Below, piece by piece: positions 50,935 through 60,492 of a stretch of DNA of 64,000 nucleotides (its first letter is position 1; each line of letters starts with the position of its first letter). The notes below the pieces were generated by a model. That model was not told the DNA's origin, ran no database searches, and worked only from the letters and a program-made list of their open reading frames with translations. The position numbers and the translations under genes were made by a program. Location of the stretch: contig CAYYUP010000023.1 of assembly GCA_964474905.1 (NCBI GenBank), forward strand, positions 1 to 64,000, written 5' to 3'. The stretch is from JADJRG01 sp964474905 (lineage in GTDB: Bacteria > Myxococcota_A > Polyangia > Nannocystales > Nannocystaceae).

Positions 50935-52680
50935 ATGATCTACACGATCTACCAGCTGCTCTTCGTCTCGCTGATCGTCGGTATCTCCTCGGCGGTCATC
51001 GCCTGGATGATCAACCGCTCTCGGTCGCTGCAGCGGCTCCGCATCCAACGCGGCGAGGTCGACACCTATCTCGCATGGCGGGCGCTCGAGCAGGAGAATG
51101 CCGTGAATGCGGCCACCGAGGCGCTCCGAAGCAGCGACGAACAACGCCGCGAGCTCGAGCAACACCTGCATCGCCTCCGCGACGAGATCAACCAGGCTGT
51201 CGGCCAGTACGACGAAACGATCGCCAATCTCCACCGAAACCTCCGCATCCATCAGGACAAGCTGCGCGACGCTCAGCGCCGGGCCGAAGCTGGTGACGAG
51301 GCTATCCTCGGCGAGCGACGGGCCCGCGAGATCGCCGAACTCCGCCTGACCGAAGCGAACTCCAAAATCGAAGCCTTTGAGGCGGAACTCATCGAGCTAA
51401 AATCGGCACTTCGAAGCAGCGATCACGGCACCGTCATGATCCTCAGAGCCCAGCTCCAGGAACTCTCAGCTGCCAAGATCGAGGCCGAGGCCCACTTCCG
51501 CGAAGCCGCGGCCACAGGCGACGAAGGGACTCCCGTCGCGCAAGAGCTAACAGCTGCCAACGAGCGCCTTGTCGCCGCCAACTCTCAGCTCGAGAGGCTG
51601 AGATCCGAGCTGATGAGCCTGCGCCTCGCCTTTCGCTCCGAGACCGACCTGCTGGCGACCAGCCTCCATGACACCGAGAAGGAACTCGCGTTCGCGGAGG
51701 CCCGCATCGATGCGATCGCGGTCGAGCACGCCCAGGCGCACGCCCAGATCATCGCCGAGCTGGAGCACAAAATTTCCGCCAGCGAGCAAGAACTCCGCGA
51801 CGCCCGCGTACAGATCGAAGAGCGCGACCAAAGACTGGAGAGATCCGAGAAGCAGCAAACGCTGGAGCCGACCGCACCGAGCCCCGACACCAGCGACACC
51901 AACGAAACGTCAGACTTCGACCAGCAGCAGCAGCAGCTCGAGGCCGGCCGGATTCACGTCGCCGAACTCCAAGCTGCGGCCGTCGCCACCGAGGCGGAGA
52001 TGCTCGGCGCCCACACGATCTACCGCCAACAGCACGCGTCCATGGAAAAAGCCCTGACCAAGGCATTGAGCGATCTGGAGGCTGAGTGCGCTCGATCCAG
52101 CGAGCTCGCAGGGCAGGTCGCAGCGGCGGAAAACCTGGCCAAAAACCTGGCCAAAACCCCGTCCTCCGATCCAGCGACCCACTCCCACGAACTCGCGGCA
52201 CTGGTCGCCGAGCGTCACGAACTCGAGTGCCGCGTCACCACCATGGAAGAGGCGCTCAAGGAGGCCGTACGCATCGCTGCCCTGGCACCGGTGACGAGCG
52301 CCGAGGACCTCGCCCAGACCAAGCGCCAGCTAGAGGAGGCAGCCCTGGCGATCGCCACAAGGGACCAGGAATTGGCGCAACTCCGCGAACAGGCCGTGCG
52401 CGCAGACCTGAGAATTCAGGCGGTCACCCTGCTCAGCGAACAGGAATTCGATCCCGATTCGCCCGACGATCTCAAGGTCATCGCGGGCGTCGGTCCGGTG
52501 CTCGAAGGCAAGCTGCGCGAGGCCGGCGTCACCAGCTATCGTCAGCTCGCCGTGCTCGATGAGACAGCGCTCGGCGAGCCTTCCGATCCCCTCGCGCCGC
52601 TGCGAAATCGTATCCGCCGCGAGCATTGGATCGTGCAGGCGAAGAAGCTCCACCTCGCCAAACACGGCGAGCAGCTCTAG
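50935..52680 (+). CDS. Membrane-anchored coiled-coil protein with C-terminal HhH domain
   Basis: A 581-aa protein with one N-terminal transmembrane helix (YQLLFVSLIVGISSAVIAWM), then ~450 residues of charged heptad-rich coiled coil (many Glu, Ala, Leu, Arg). The C-terminal ~65-residue domain contains LKVIAGVGPVLEGKLREAG, a helix-hairpin-helix of the kind that ends many predicted DNA-binding or L21-fusion proteins. It would place a long rod and a possible DNA-binding head on the cytosolic side. ATG at 50935 starts the anchor helix; an upstream ATG at 50806 is possible. Function unknown; a link between membrane and DNA is a guess. Confidence 0.72.
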   Translation: MIYTIYQLLFVSLIVGISSAVIAWMINRSRSLQRLRIQRGEVDTYLAWRALEQENAVNAATEALRSSDEQRRELEQHLHRLRDEINQAVGQYDETIANLHRNLRIHQDKLRDAQRRAEAGDEAILGERRAREIAELRLTEANSKIEAFEAELIELKSALRSSDHGTVMILRAQLQELSAAKIEAEAHFREAAATGDEGTPVAQELTAANERLVAANSQLERLRSELMSLRLAFRSETDLLATSLHDTEKELAFAEARIDAIAVEHAQAHAQIIAELEHKISASEQELRDARVQIEERDQRLERSEKQQTLEPTAPSPDTSDTNETSDFDQQQQQLEAGRIHVAELQAAAVATEAEMLGAHTIYRQQHASMEKALTKALSDLEAECARSSELAGQVAAAENLAKNLAKTPSSDPATHSHELAALVAERHELECRVTTMEEALKEAVRIAALAPVTSAEDLAQTKRQLEEAALAIATRDQELAQLREQAVRADLRIQAVTLLSEQEFDPDSPDDLKVIAGVGPVLEGKLREAGVTSYRQLAVLDETALGEPSDPLAPLRNRIRREHWIVQAKKLHLAKHGEQL

Positions 52681-52735
52681 CGAGGCCGCGCTCGTGCTCA
52701 CCCACCTCCGCAGCGGCCAGGCTATCCTGCCTGCG

Positions 52736-55700
52736 ATGCCTGCGGATCGCCCCCCTGTCCCGTCCGACGTGCACCTCTTTGCCCGTGCCGTCGACCACGA
52801 GGACATCGACTTCTCGGCCCTCTCCGGCCCTCTAACGGATGCGGACGATCCCCGCCACCACCCCGCTCTACTGAGCCTCGAGCGCCGCGCTAGCCTGAGC
52901 GATCAGGCCTCCGAACTCCGCCAGTGCGCCGAACTTTTACCGCGACGGCCCGCCCCTCTCGCCGCCTCGTCGATCCTACTAGCGAAGCTCTATCGCCTGC
53001 TCTGGCGCTGGCTACCGACGCGGGAGCTGCCCGCCTGGCGTGATGCAGGGCCGTGCACAGATGCCGCCGTGACCCGTGCTTGGCTGCGCACCGAGGCCTG
53101 CGTCACGCCCTCGGCGCTCGCTACGTCCAGCTTCACCATCGATCTCGCGGCGGCGCTCTCTGACCTTTCACTCGAAGAAATCGACGATCCTCGAGCGCTG
53201 ATCCTCGCCCTCGCCGCCCGCGACGAAGGAGCCCTCCAAACGCTCGCCTTAAAGCTCATGCGCACCGCTGTCGAGCGCGCCGCGATCACCCCCAAGACCG
53301 CCCACCGGATGGCCTGCGACCTCCTTCACGGTCCGCCACGGGTGATCCTAGGCGCCCTCGAATTGCTCGCAGAGAGCTGGTGTCTCGAGCTGCCAGTGCA
53401 CGCCTCGCAGCTGCGCGAGGCCCTTGGCGCCGGCGAGACGATCGCCCGTGCGGCTCTCCAGTGTGCCCTGCGACGACGCCTCGAGGGACCGCTGCACCTC
53501 GTCCTCATGGACCCAAGTGCACCGCCGAGACTGCGTCAACACGCGCTCAGCGGCCTCGGTGCGGTGATCCGCAGAGACGGTATTCCGGCCCTCATCGAGC
53601 TCGCCTTAGGCGATGCGATCCTGCTCGCGCAGCCCGCCTTCGACGCCCTGACGACGCTCCATCATCGCGGACATTTTATCGACGACGAGACGATGCCGCG
53701 GCTCCTCCAGCTCTTCACGCGGGCGCCTGGCTACCCCGCGGAGTCCCTGGCAAATCTGGCCTACACAGGTCGCAACGCGCTTTTTGCCGCCCTTCAGAGC
53801 GACCCCCCAGCGGACCTATGCGAGCGCCGGCGGGTGGCCCTCGCCCTCGCCCTCGCCGAAGTCCCGCAGGCCACGACCCTGCCGATTATCGAGTGGCTCA
53901 GCTCTCTCGCTGCCCTCGACGATCCACCCGGAGCCGCCGCGCTCTCAGCCCTCGCCCATCTCGGCGCCAATGGCTGCGAGGCCCTCGCGCTCGCCCGCCT
54001 CGACCGTGACCCCAAAACCTCGCTCGCTGCCCTCCGTCGGGTCGGTGCTGCGGCGACCACAGAGGCCCTGCTCCTCCTCCTCGGGATCGCACCCGTCGGC
54101 CCGATGAGCCCCTGCCTGCTGGCACATGTCGCCGATGCCATCGATCTTCTGTGGCAGCTCACAGCCGAGGATCGAACAACCCGCGAGCTGATCCTGAGCC
54201 AGCTCAAAGACGACGACCTCAGCGCTACACTCGTGCTCGACCTGAACTCAGGGCTCAGCCCGCGAGCGAGCGAGATCCTCGCAAGGCGAGCGCGCACTCC
54301 CGGGACAACATCGACCTTCGCACCGCTCCACGAGCTGGTCACCGCCATCGACAGCCTGACGCGGCTCCATCAGGCAGCTCTCTTGCCGGCGATTCGCCGC
54401 CAACTGCGGGCGATCATCGACGCCCTTGCCCGCGGCGAGGTCTTCGACGAGACGCTCCGCGGTGAAGCTCAGCAGGTCGTGCCATGCCCGGTGATCCAGG
54501 CCCTGCGACGGCTCGGTCGGTGGTTCGCAGAGCGCGGCCGGATCCGACCTGTCGCCCTGATCGATGCCCCTCTAGACTCCGCCGGCGACATCCTCGCGGC
54601 GGAGCTGCTCCTCGATGGGCTCAGCGACGAAACCGATGAAGCCCGACTCGCCGTCACCCTCCGCAGCCTCGCGGGGCTCATGGCTCCGCGGATCTACCCG
54701 GCGGTGCTGCCCCTCCTGCGCTCCAAGATGCCGCTGATCCGCAAGCTCGTGATCCCGCTGATCGCCCGTCACGGCGGCCCCGCATTGCTCACCAGCTTGC
54801 GCAGCCTCAGCGGCGCTGATGACCACGAAACGATGCGCCAAGCGATCCTCGCCCTCGCCGAGATCGGGGATACAAGTGCGAGCCACGAACTCGTTGCCGC
54901 CCTCGAGCACCGCAACATGAACATCAAAAAATCCGCCGCCGAGGCCCTCGTTCACGCGGGCTCCTGCGAGGCTGTTGTCCGCCTCATCTGGTGGCTCGGA
55001 CACCACGACAATCCTGGCCTTCGGGACAGCTTACTCAGCGCTCTTCGCAGCATCTTGGGCGCGAGCCTGCCGACCACCCTGTTCGCCGCGATCGCAACGG
55101 CCGAGACAAGCCGACGCCGGGGGCTCCTGCTCGACGCGATCGGCCCCGCCCTCGATCCGCTGGCCCTGCGGGCTGCTCTCCGCGAAGACGCGCCGTGGCT
55201 GCCTCTGCTCGTCGACCGCCTAAACAACGGCACGATGCACCTCCAGCCAGCGATGGGTGGCGTCGAGGCAGAACTCAAATCCGCCGGCCTCCGCGGACCC
55301 AAGCGCAGGACCGACGACTCACACAGGCTGCTCCAAAAACTCGCCCGTAACGGTATCCATCGCGAGGTCGAGGCCGCCCTGCTCGCGCTCCGCCAGCGAC
55401 GGCCCCTGACTCGCCGCGAGAATGATCTTTTGGGCGCCCACATCGACCGCTGGCTCGATCTCGCCTCTGCAGCTCCCAGACCTGCCCTGGAGCATCTCCG
55501 CCTCGCCGTCGATGCCCTCCAACCGACGACACATGCCGCCCACCGCAGGGCACTTTGCCAACACCGCGATCTCCTGATCGCGGGTTGCACCGCTGCCAAA
55601 TCACCCCTCGCCGGCGAGCTCTTCGCACTCCTCGAGATCGTCGCCGAAGACCTGGGCACCGCCGAGAGATGGCTCTTCGCCCAGGAACTCCGCGGTGCCC

Positions 55701-57322
55701 TCGCGACCCACGGGATCCATCAAATCGGCCGCTCGCCCTTGGCCCTTCTGCGACGGTGCGGCCACCTCATCGACCGCGACGATCTGCAAACTGCCCTCAA
55801 GGCCTGTGAGCGCGCCGCCAACCCGCCCCACCTTCGGCGACAGGTGCTCGCCGATGCCTTTCTCCACCGGCAAGACTTCACGATCACCAAGGTCGCCGCC
55901 GAACTCGTGGCCACCCTCCGCGAAGCCACAACAACCCGCACAGATGCGACGCTCGAGATACTCCGCGAAAGCTGGCAAGCCCCCCGCGAAGCCACCATCA
56001 TCGCCCTGCTCTCGACCTACAACGAGCACCACTCGCGCTTCGGGTCGACGCTCATCGACTGGCTCTGCGAGCTACAACCCCTGGGCGCAGCACTCGCAGA
56101 GCCGGACAGCCACCAAGTAGAACCGAGCGAGCGACGGCCTCTCGCGACGGACCTCGATCAGCCGCCCTCTGCCGCCCTCATCGAACGCCTCGATCTCGAT
56201 CTCGATCTCGATCTCGATCTCGATTCCAAATCCCGCCGCGGCGATGCTGCAACGCGACTCATCGAGCGCTTTGAGCATCTCACTCCGCAGCTCCAGGCGA
56301 GGCTCATCGCTGGCTTCATCGCCGGAGAGTTCACTGCGAGCGGGGAGACCGAGCGCCACCGCAAGCTGCTCGGGATGCTCGCCGATGGCCTCGCCGATGG
56401 CCTCGTTGAACTGCCGACGCCAGCCGTCGCCGAGCACCTCGAGGACCTACCTTGGCTCACGCGCCTCGCCGCTCTTCTCCGGGTGCCAGCGGCTCGCACT
56501 TCGCAGCTTCTCGAGCGCCTGATCGCGTGCTGGTCGCTGCCCGATCTAAAAAAACAGACCCGCACGCTGCTCACGTCGATGATCTTCGCCTACGACGTGC
56601 ACGAGGTCCGAGTCGCCCTGCAGGAGCCCCTGCTCGGCGGAGAGTGGGGCACCCTCAAACTGCTCCGATCGCCGCTGCGCCCCTCGACGCTCGACCAGGC
56701 CCTTCTCAACGCTCTGCCGACAGCCCGCCGTGCCGACCTAGAAGCCCGACTGCTCGCCCTCCGACACGCCGCGAAGGCGCCCCAAGTCGCCTCCGCGGAG
56801 GAGCCGAGCGCGATCGACAAGTCCGCAACAAAATCCCGGGCGCAACTCTTCGCGGAGCTCCAAAGCGCCGATGCACGAAGTGCGAGCGAGGATCTGTGCG
56901 CCGCTTTAAAGGTGCTCAGTCGCTCGCCGGACGACGAGTTTGTCGAGCTCTGCGCCCAGCTCGTCGAGCACGCGCAGCCGCGTTTGCGCCTCGCCGCCTA
57001 CCGACATCTCCGCCGCCACGGGACCCGCGAAGCGACCCATAACGCGACCCGGATCCTGCTCCAGGATCCTCGCCCCGACATCCAGCGCTCGGCGATAAGC
57101 TCGGCCGGTCACGCCCGCGATGCCCTCGCTCTGCCGGCGATCATCGACCATCTTAGCCATCGCAACAATGGCGTACGCCGGGCTGCGCTGGCCGCCATCC
57201 ACCTCTACGGTGAAGTCGGTATCAACGCCCTCGAGACGGCGATGCGAAGCGCTCGACCCGACCATCGCCGCCAAATGCAAAAAATCGCCGCCGAACTTCG
57301 CGGGCGCAACAACACTCGCTAG
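52736..57322 (+). CDS. Very large HEAT-repeat protein
   Basis: A 1528-aa soluble protein built almost wholly of alpha-helical HEAT/PBS-type repeats, with many LxxLxxxDxxxxRxxAAxAL-like units (clearest near residues 640-760 and 1390-1520). No catalytic motif, signal or membrane helix is visible. Near residue 1152 lies an Asp-Leu dipeptide run coded by six CTCGAT hexamers (56189-56224). HEAT proteins act as scaffolds. ATG at 52736 follows the coiled-coil gene by 55 bases, so cotranscription is likely. Its TAG stop shares the bases CTAG with the stop of the convergent hydrolase gene. Confidence 0.75.
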   Translation: MPADRPPVPSDVHLFARAVDHEDIDFSALSGPLTDADDPRHHPALLSLERRASLSDQASELRQCAELLPRRPAPLAASSILLAKLYRLLWRWLPTRELPAWRDAGPCTDAAVTRAWLRTEACVTPSALATSSFTIDLAAALSDLSLEEIDDPRALILALAARDEGALQTLALKLMRTAVERAAITPKTAHRMACDLLHGPPRVILGALELLAESWCLELPVHASQLREALGAGETIARAALQCALRRRLEGPLHLVLMDPSAPPRLRQHALSGLGAVIRRDGIPALIELALGDAILLAQPAFDALTTLHHRGHFIDDETMPRLLQLFTRAPGYPAESLANLAYTGRNALFAALQSDPPADLCERRRVALALALAEVPQATTLPIIEWLSSLAALDDPPGAAALSALAHLGANGCEALALARLDRDPKTSLAALRRVGAAATTEALLLLLGIAPVGPMSPCLLAHVADAIDLLWQLTAEDRTTRELILSQLKDDDLSATLVLDLNSGLSPRASEILARRARTPGTTSTFAPLHELVTAIDSLTRLHQAALLPAIRRQLRAIIDALARGEVFDETLRGEAQQVVPCPVIQALRRLGRWFAERGRIRPVALIDAPLDSAGDILAAELLLDGLSDETDEARLAVTLRSLAGLMAPRIYPAVLPLLRSKMPLIRKLVIPLIARHGGPALLTSLRSLSGADDHETMRQAILALAEIGDTSASHELVAALEHRNMNIKKSAAEALVHAGSCEAVVRLIWWLGHHDNPGLRDSLLSALRSILGASLPTTLFAAIATAETSRRRGLLLDAIGPALDPLALRAALREDAPWLPLLVDRLNNGTMHLQPAMGGVEAELKSAGLRGPKRRTDDSHRLLQKLARNGIHREVEAALLALRQRRPLTRRENDLLGAHIDRWLDLASAAPRPALEHLRLAVDALQPTTHAAHRRALCQHRDLLIAGCTAAKSPLAGELFALLEIVAEDLGTAERWLFAQELRGALATHGIHQIGRSPLALLRRCGHLIDRDDLQTALKACERAANPPHLRRQVLADAFLHRQDFTITKVAAELVATLREATTTRTDATLEILRESWQAPREATIIALLSTYNEHHSRFGSTLIDWLCELQPLGAALAEPDSHQVEPSERRPLATDLDQPPSAALIERLDLDLDLDLDLDSKSRRGDAATRLIERFEHLTPQLQARLIAGFIAGEFTASGETERHRKLLGMLADGLADGLVELPTPAVAEHLEDLPWLTRLAALLRVPAARTSQLLERLIACWSLPDLKKQTRTLLTSMIFAYDVHEVRVALQEPLLGGEWGTLKLLRSPLRPSTLDQALLNALPTARRADLEARLLALRHAAKAPQVASAEEPSAIDKSATKSRAQLFAELQSADARSASEDLCAALKVLSRSPDDEFVELCAQLVEHAQPRLRLAAYRHLRRHGTREATHNATRILLQDPRPDIQRSAISSAGHARDALALPAIIDHLSHRNNGVRRAALAAIHLYGEVGINALETAMRSARPDHRRQMQKIAAELRGRNNTR
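56189..56224. repeat. Hexanucleotide repeat, 6 x CTCGAT, coding Leu-Asp
   Basis: Six perfect copies of CTCGAT inside the HEAT-repeat gene encode an alternating Asp-Leu run. Being a multiple of three, expansion or loss would keep the frame. Confidence 0.9.
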
Positions 57323-58335
57323 CCCTGGGGTCGCCGGACAAATTCGTCGATGTAACGAACCACGGTGCCCGGCGCCTCCTCTTGGATAAAATGCTTCGCT
57401 CGCAGGAGCAGATGGATATCGCGATTCGGAATGTCGAGTTCGCGGGCGAGCTTTGGGATCTGCTCGCGCCCTCGGAGGACCTTGTCGCGGCCCCCCCAAA
57501 CCACCAGCACGGGACCCTCAAATGCCTTGAGCGTGCGCTGGAAGCGGGGCAATGCCCGCTCGATCCGGTGGAGGCTGGTCATGAAGTGCACCACCGCGTT
57601 AGCCGTACCTTCGCCCATCGAGATGTTGTACCCGCGGACCATCTCGTCGGTGAGCAGTGAACGCCGCCGGAGGCCCGCACCGATCAGCGTCTTGGTCCAC
57701 ATCGGCCCGACGATCTCGCTGCGCAGCGCCTTTTGCAGCATGCGACTCATGGTGCCGTCCTTGCGCATGTGGGCCGGCGGGTGAAAGCCCGACTTGTAGA
57801 TAATCGTATTGAGCAGCACAAGACGCTCGACACGATCGGGGGCGCGCTCCAAAAGCTCAAAACTCCAGGGCCCGCCAGCGTCGTGGCAAACGTGGGTCCA
57901 GCGGTCGATGCCGAGGTGATCCATCAGCACTAAAAGCCGTTCCGCCTGGCGCACCGGGGTAAGAAGCCGGGTGTCTCGAGGTTTATCACTGGCCCCAAAA
58001 CCGATCAGATCGGGCGCGATCACCCGATGTCCCCGAGCGACCAATCGCGTGATCACATGGCGGTAGACCCAGGAGCTGGTCGGCACCCCGTGCACCAAGA
58101 GGATCACCGAGCCTGAGCGCGGGCCCTCGTCGAGATAGCGGAGTGTGCCCCAATCCGGCAGCGGCAGCTCCTTCATCGCCGCCCGATGTTCTTCGATCGT
58201 CGCCGGCTCGTAGCGGCCTTCGATCCCGCGAGTCTCGACGCCCGCCGCCGATAAACCCGTCGCACAGCCGGAGGACTCGGCGACGAACAACACGAGACCG
58301 ACCAAGAACACACCCGCGCGCAGCGAAGCGACCAT
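57319..58335 (-). CDS. Alpha/beta hydrolase with Asp nucleophile, lipoprotein-like signal
   Basis: A 338-aa alpha/beta-fold enzyme. The oxyanion region HGVPTSSWVYR is followed by the nucleophile elbow CHDAGG, with Asp152 where lipases have Ser; an Asp nucleophile is typical of haloalkane dehalogenases and epoxide hydrolases. The catalytic His lies near the C-terminus in AKHFIQEE. The N-terminus is a signal peptide ending ESSGC (Cys24), so the enzyme is probably exported, perhaps lipid-anchored, which is unusual for this class. It overlaps the HEAT gene by four bases at the stops. Confidence 0.82.
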   Translation of the reverse strand: MVASLRAGVFLVGLVLFVAESSGCATGLSAAGVETRGIEGRYEPATIEEHRAAMKELPLPDWGTLRYLDEGPRSGSVILLVHGVPTSSWVYRHVITRLVARGHRVIAPDLIGFGASDKPRDTRLLTPVRQAERLLVLMDHLGIDRWTHVCHDAGGPWSFELLERAPDRVERLVLLNTIIYKSGFHPPAHMRKDGTMSRMLQKALRSEIVGPMWTKTLIGAGLRRRSLLTDEMVRGYNISMGEGTANAVVHFMTSLHRIERALPRFQRTLKAFEGPVLVVWGGRDKVLRGREQIPKLARELDIPNRDIHLLLRAKHFIQEEAPGTVVRYIDEFVRRPQG

Positions 58336-58605
58336 GCACGAGAGAACGACACGAAACGTTCTTTGTTTCGCCTCTTATTCCAACGGTCGATATCGCTCGT
58401 TTTTCTTGTATCTTTGACCATCAAATTATATAAATTATTATCCAACTATATCGCTTAATCAGATCGTCAAGATTCCCCAAGTTTCACTCAACTACTCAAT
58501 ATTATATCGTTTTATAGATCATCAGCGAACTCATTTCGCCCTTGGAACACCTCCTGCTCATATACCGGGCATCGGCCGCTCCGGCGGCATGCAAGGAGAC
58601 CCAAG
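58336..58605. promoter_or_regulatory. AT-rich divergent region upstream of rsr
   Basis: From about 58360 to 58545 the sequence is markedly AT-rich compared with the rest of the window. It separates the minus-strand hydrolase from rsr. A possible promoter for rsr is TTGACC (58414-58419), a 17-base spacer and ATTATC (58437-58442); the -10 match is poor. The rsr ribosome binding site AGGAG is at 58594-58598, seven bases before the ATG. No open frame is seen. Confidence 0.4.
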
Positions 58606-60189
58606 ATGGCGAACAAGCAGCTCTTCCGCGCTCCCACTGGCGCCCCCTCGACCGACACCATCAACGCTGCAGGCGGGGTCGCTTACTCCCTGCCGGCCAA
58701 GCTCGCCCTCGCCCAGTACGCGGCGACGGGTTGCCTGAGCAACACCTTTTACGCCGGCGCCGACCAGCAGCTCGATGCGGTGCTCGAGCTCTGCACGAAG
58801 ATCGACGCTGAGTTCATCGCCAAGACGGCCGTCTACTCCCGCGAGCGCGGGCTCATGAAGGACATGCCGGCGCTGCTCACCGCCGTGCTCGCGACTCGAG
58901 ACGGCGCGCTCTGTGAGCGGATCTTCGAGCGTGCCATCGACAACGGCAAGCAGCTCCGCAACTTCGTCCAAATCATGCGCTCCGGGGCCACCGGTCGCCG
59001 ATCTCTGGGCTCACGTCCCAAGCGAATGATCGAGCGTTGGCTCGATCGACGCAGCGACGCGGCGATCTTTCGGGCCAGCGTCGGCAAAAATCCCTCGCTC
59101 GCCGACATCATCAAGATGATCCACCCCAAGCCCTCGACCGCCTCCCGGCGAGCGCTCTACGGCTACCTCTTGGGTCGCCCCTACGACGTCGCAGCACTTC
59201 CCGCCTGCGTCGCCGACTACGAGGCCTACAAGGCCAACAAGGCCTACAAGGCCAACCCCTCGGCACAGATCCCCAAGGTGCCCTTTCAACTCCTCACCGG
59301 CCTCCCCCTCAACGCCCGCGCCTGGCGTTCGATCGCCGAAAACGCCAGCTGGCAGATGACACGGATGAATCTCAATACCTTTGCCCGTCACGGCGTCTTT
59401 GGCGATGCCTCGATGATCCGCATGATCGCCGAACGCCTCGAGGATCCGGCGGCGGTGAGGCGGGCCAAGGTCTTCCCTTATCAGCTCATGGTCGCGGCCA
59501 CGCGGGTCGATCGTGAGGTGCCGACCCGGGTCAAGGAGGCCCTGCATACCGCCATGGAGCACGCCCTGCACAACACCCCAAAGCTGCCCGGCCAGATCTA
59601 CATCCTGCCGGACATCTCGGGATCGATGCACTCTCCGGCCACCGGCTACCGCAAGGGCGCCACCTCGGTGCTCCGCTGCATCGACATCGCCGCGCTTATC
59701 AGTGCTGCGCTGCTCCGGGTCAATGCCAGCGCCGTTGTCCTGCCCTTCTCGAATCGGGTCTCCGGCTGCCGGCTAAGCGCCGACGCAAGCGTCATGACCA
59801 ACGCGCAGATCCTCACCAACCTGCCCTCGGGGGGTACCCAATGCGCAGCCCCGCTGCGCGAGCTCAACCGTTGCAAGGCCAAGGGAGACCTCGTTATCTA
59901 CATCTCCGACAACGAATCGTGGATCGACGGTCAGCGGCCGCGCTGGAGCGGCAGCGGGGTCATGGAGGAGTGGGCTCGCTTTCAAAGGCGAAGTCCGCAG
60001 GCCAAGATGGTCTGCATCGACATCCAGCCCAGTGCGACCACACAGGCACCCGATCGCCGGGACATCATCAACATAGGCGGCTTCTCCGACGCTGTCTTCG
60101 AGCATATCGCTGCCTTCGCCCGCGATCAACTCAGCCCCGAGCACTGGGTCGGCCTGATCGCAGATACCACCCTCGAATCGCCGCGGTAG
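58606..60189 (+). CDS. rsr: Ro60 / Rsr RNA-binding protein (TROVE + vWA)
   Basis: The bacterial orthologue of the Ro60 autoantigen, a ring-shaped protein that binds Y RNAs on its outer rim and misfolded RNA ends in its central hole. The 527-aa product has a HEAT-like TROVE domain (about residues 20-330) with basic patches such as RPKRMIERW and KMIHPKPS, then a vWA-like domain with the MIDAS motif DISGS (Asp336, Ser338, Ser340). Length is normal. AGGAG seven bases before 58606 fixes the start. A short duplication (two AYKAN units, ~residues 207-218) is unusual. The two tRNA-like RNA genes just downstream are its likely partners; in Deinococcus Rsr and its Y RNA guide exonucleases. Confidence 0.95.
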   Translation: MANKQLFRAPTGAPSTDTINAAGGVAYSLPAKLALAQYAATGCLSNTFYAGADQQLDAVLELCTKIDAEFIAKTAVYSRERGLMKDMPALLTAVLATRDGALCERIFERAIDNGKQLRNFVQIMRSGATGRRSLGSRPKRMIERWLDRRSDAAIFRASVGKNPSLADIIKMIHPKPSTASRRALYGYLLGRPYDVAALPACVADYEAYKANKAYKANPSAQIPKVPFQLLTGLPLNARAWRSIAENASWQMTRMNLNTFARHGVFGDASMIRMIAERLEDPAAVRRAKVFPYQLMVAATRVDREVPTRVKEALHTAMEHALHNTPKLPGQIYILPDISGSMHSPATGYRKGATSVLRCIDIAALISAALLRVNASAVVLPFSNRVSGCRLSADASVMTNAQILTNLPSGGTQCAAPLRELNRCKAKGDLVIYISDNESWIDGQRPRWSGSGVMEEWARFQRRSPQAKMVCIDIQPSATTQAPDRRDIINIGGFSDAVFEHIAAFARDQLSPEHWVGLIADTTLESPR

Positions 60190-60237
60190 AGATCTTCGTC
60201 GCAGGATGGCAGATCTCCACGATGGCTGCGTTGTGCG

Positions 60238-60254
60238 GCCGCCGAATAGGCGGC
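60238..60254 (+). terminator. Hairpin between rsr and the first Y RNA
   Basis: GCCGCC (60238-60243) pairs with GGCGGC (60249-60254), loop GAATA. It lies 49 bases past the rsr stop and has no T run directly after it (four T at 60277-60280). It could end rsr or be a processing signal. Confidence 0.3.
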
Positions 60255-60279
60255 GGTCGCCAGATCGACACACAACTTT

Positions 60280-60414
60280 TGATCACGAATGCATGTGGGA
60301 TTACACAGGGAACGCGAGAACCTGGTTCGACTCCAGGACGCCCGAGAGGGCGATAGTACAACGGTCGTACACGCGTTAATACATCTCATAACGACCTCGT
60401 CGTGATCACCTTTT
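60280..60414 (+). ncRNA. yrlA: YrlA-type Y RNA 1 (tRNA-mimic)
   Basis: The ends pair as a 9-bp helix (60280-60288 with 60400-60408), then an internal loop, then 7 bp (60295-60301 with 60383-60389), matching the Ro-binding stem of Y RNAs. Inside is a permuted tRNA: a 6-bp helix in the anticodon-stem place (60311-60316 with 60372-60377), a T-arm (CCTGG, loop TTCGACT, CCAGG; 60321-60337), a 5-bp acceptor-like stem (60339-60343 with 60348-60352) closed by a GAGA tetraloop, and a D-arm (GTAC, loop AACGGTC, GTAC; 60356-60370). The T-loop has all tRNA consensus bases and the D-loop keeps GG. Four T follow the terminal helix (60411-60414), so it may be its own terminator. Ends are estimated. Confidence 0.85.
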
Positions 60415-60492
60415 CCCTGTCTTCCGAGTCCGCCACAGGCTCACTGCAAGCGCTCACGCTCCTCCCCTAAGGGCACATTTCTCCACACAGCT

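Noticed and set aside
57319..58335. Specific call as haloalkane dehalogenase
   Set aside because: The Asp nucleophile fits, but HDAGG differs from the usual HDWG and the signal peptide is atypical; only the superfamily is safe.
60225..60245. Sigma54 promoter ahead of Y RNA 1 (TGGC...TGC)
   Set aside because: The GG and GC elements are 9 rather than 10 bases apart and the rest of the consensus is missing.
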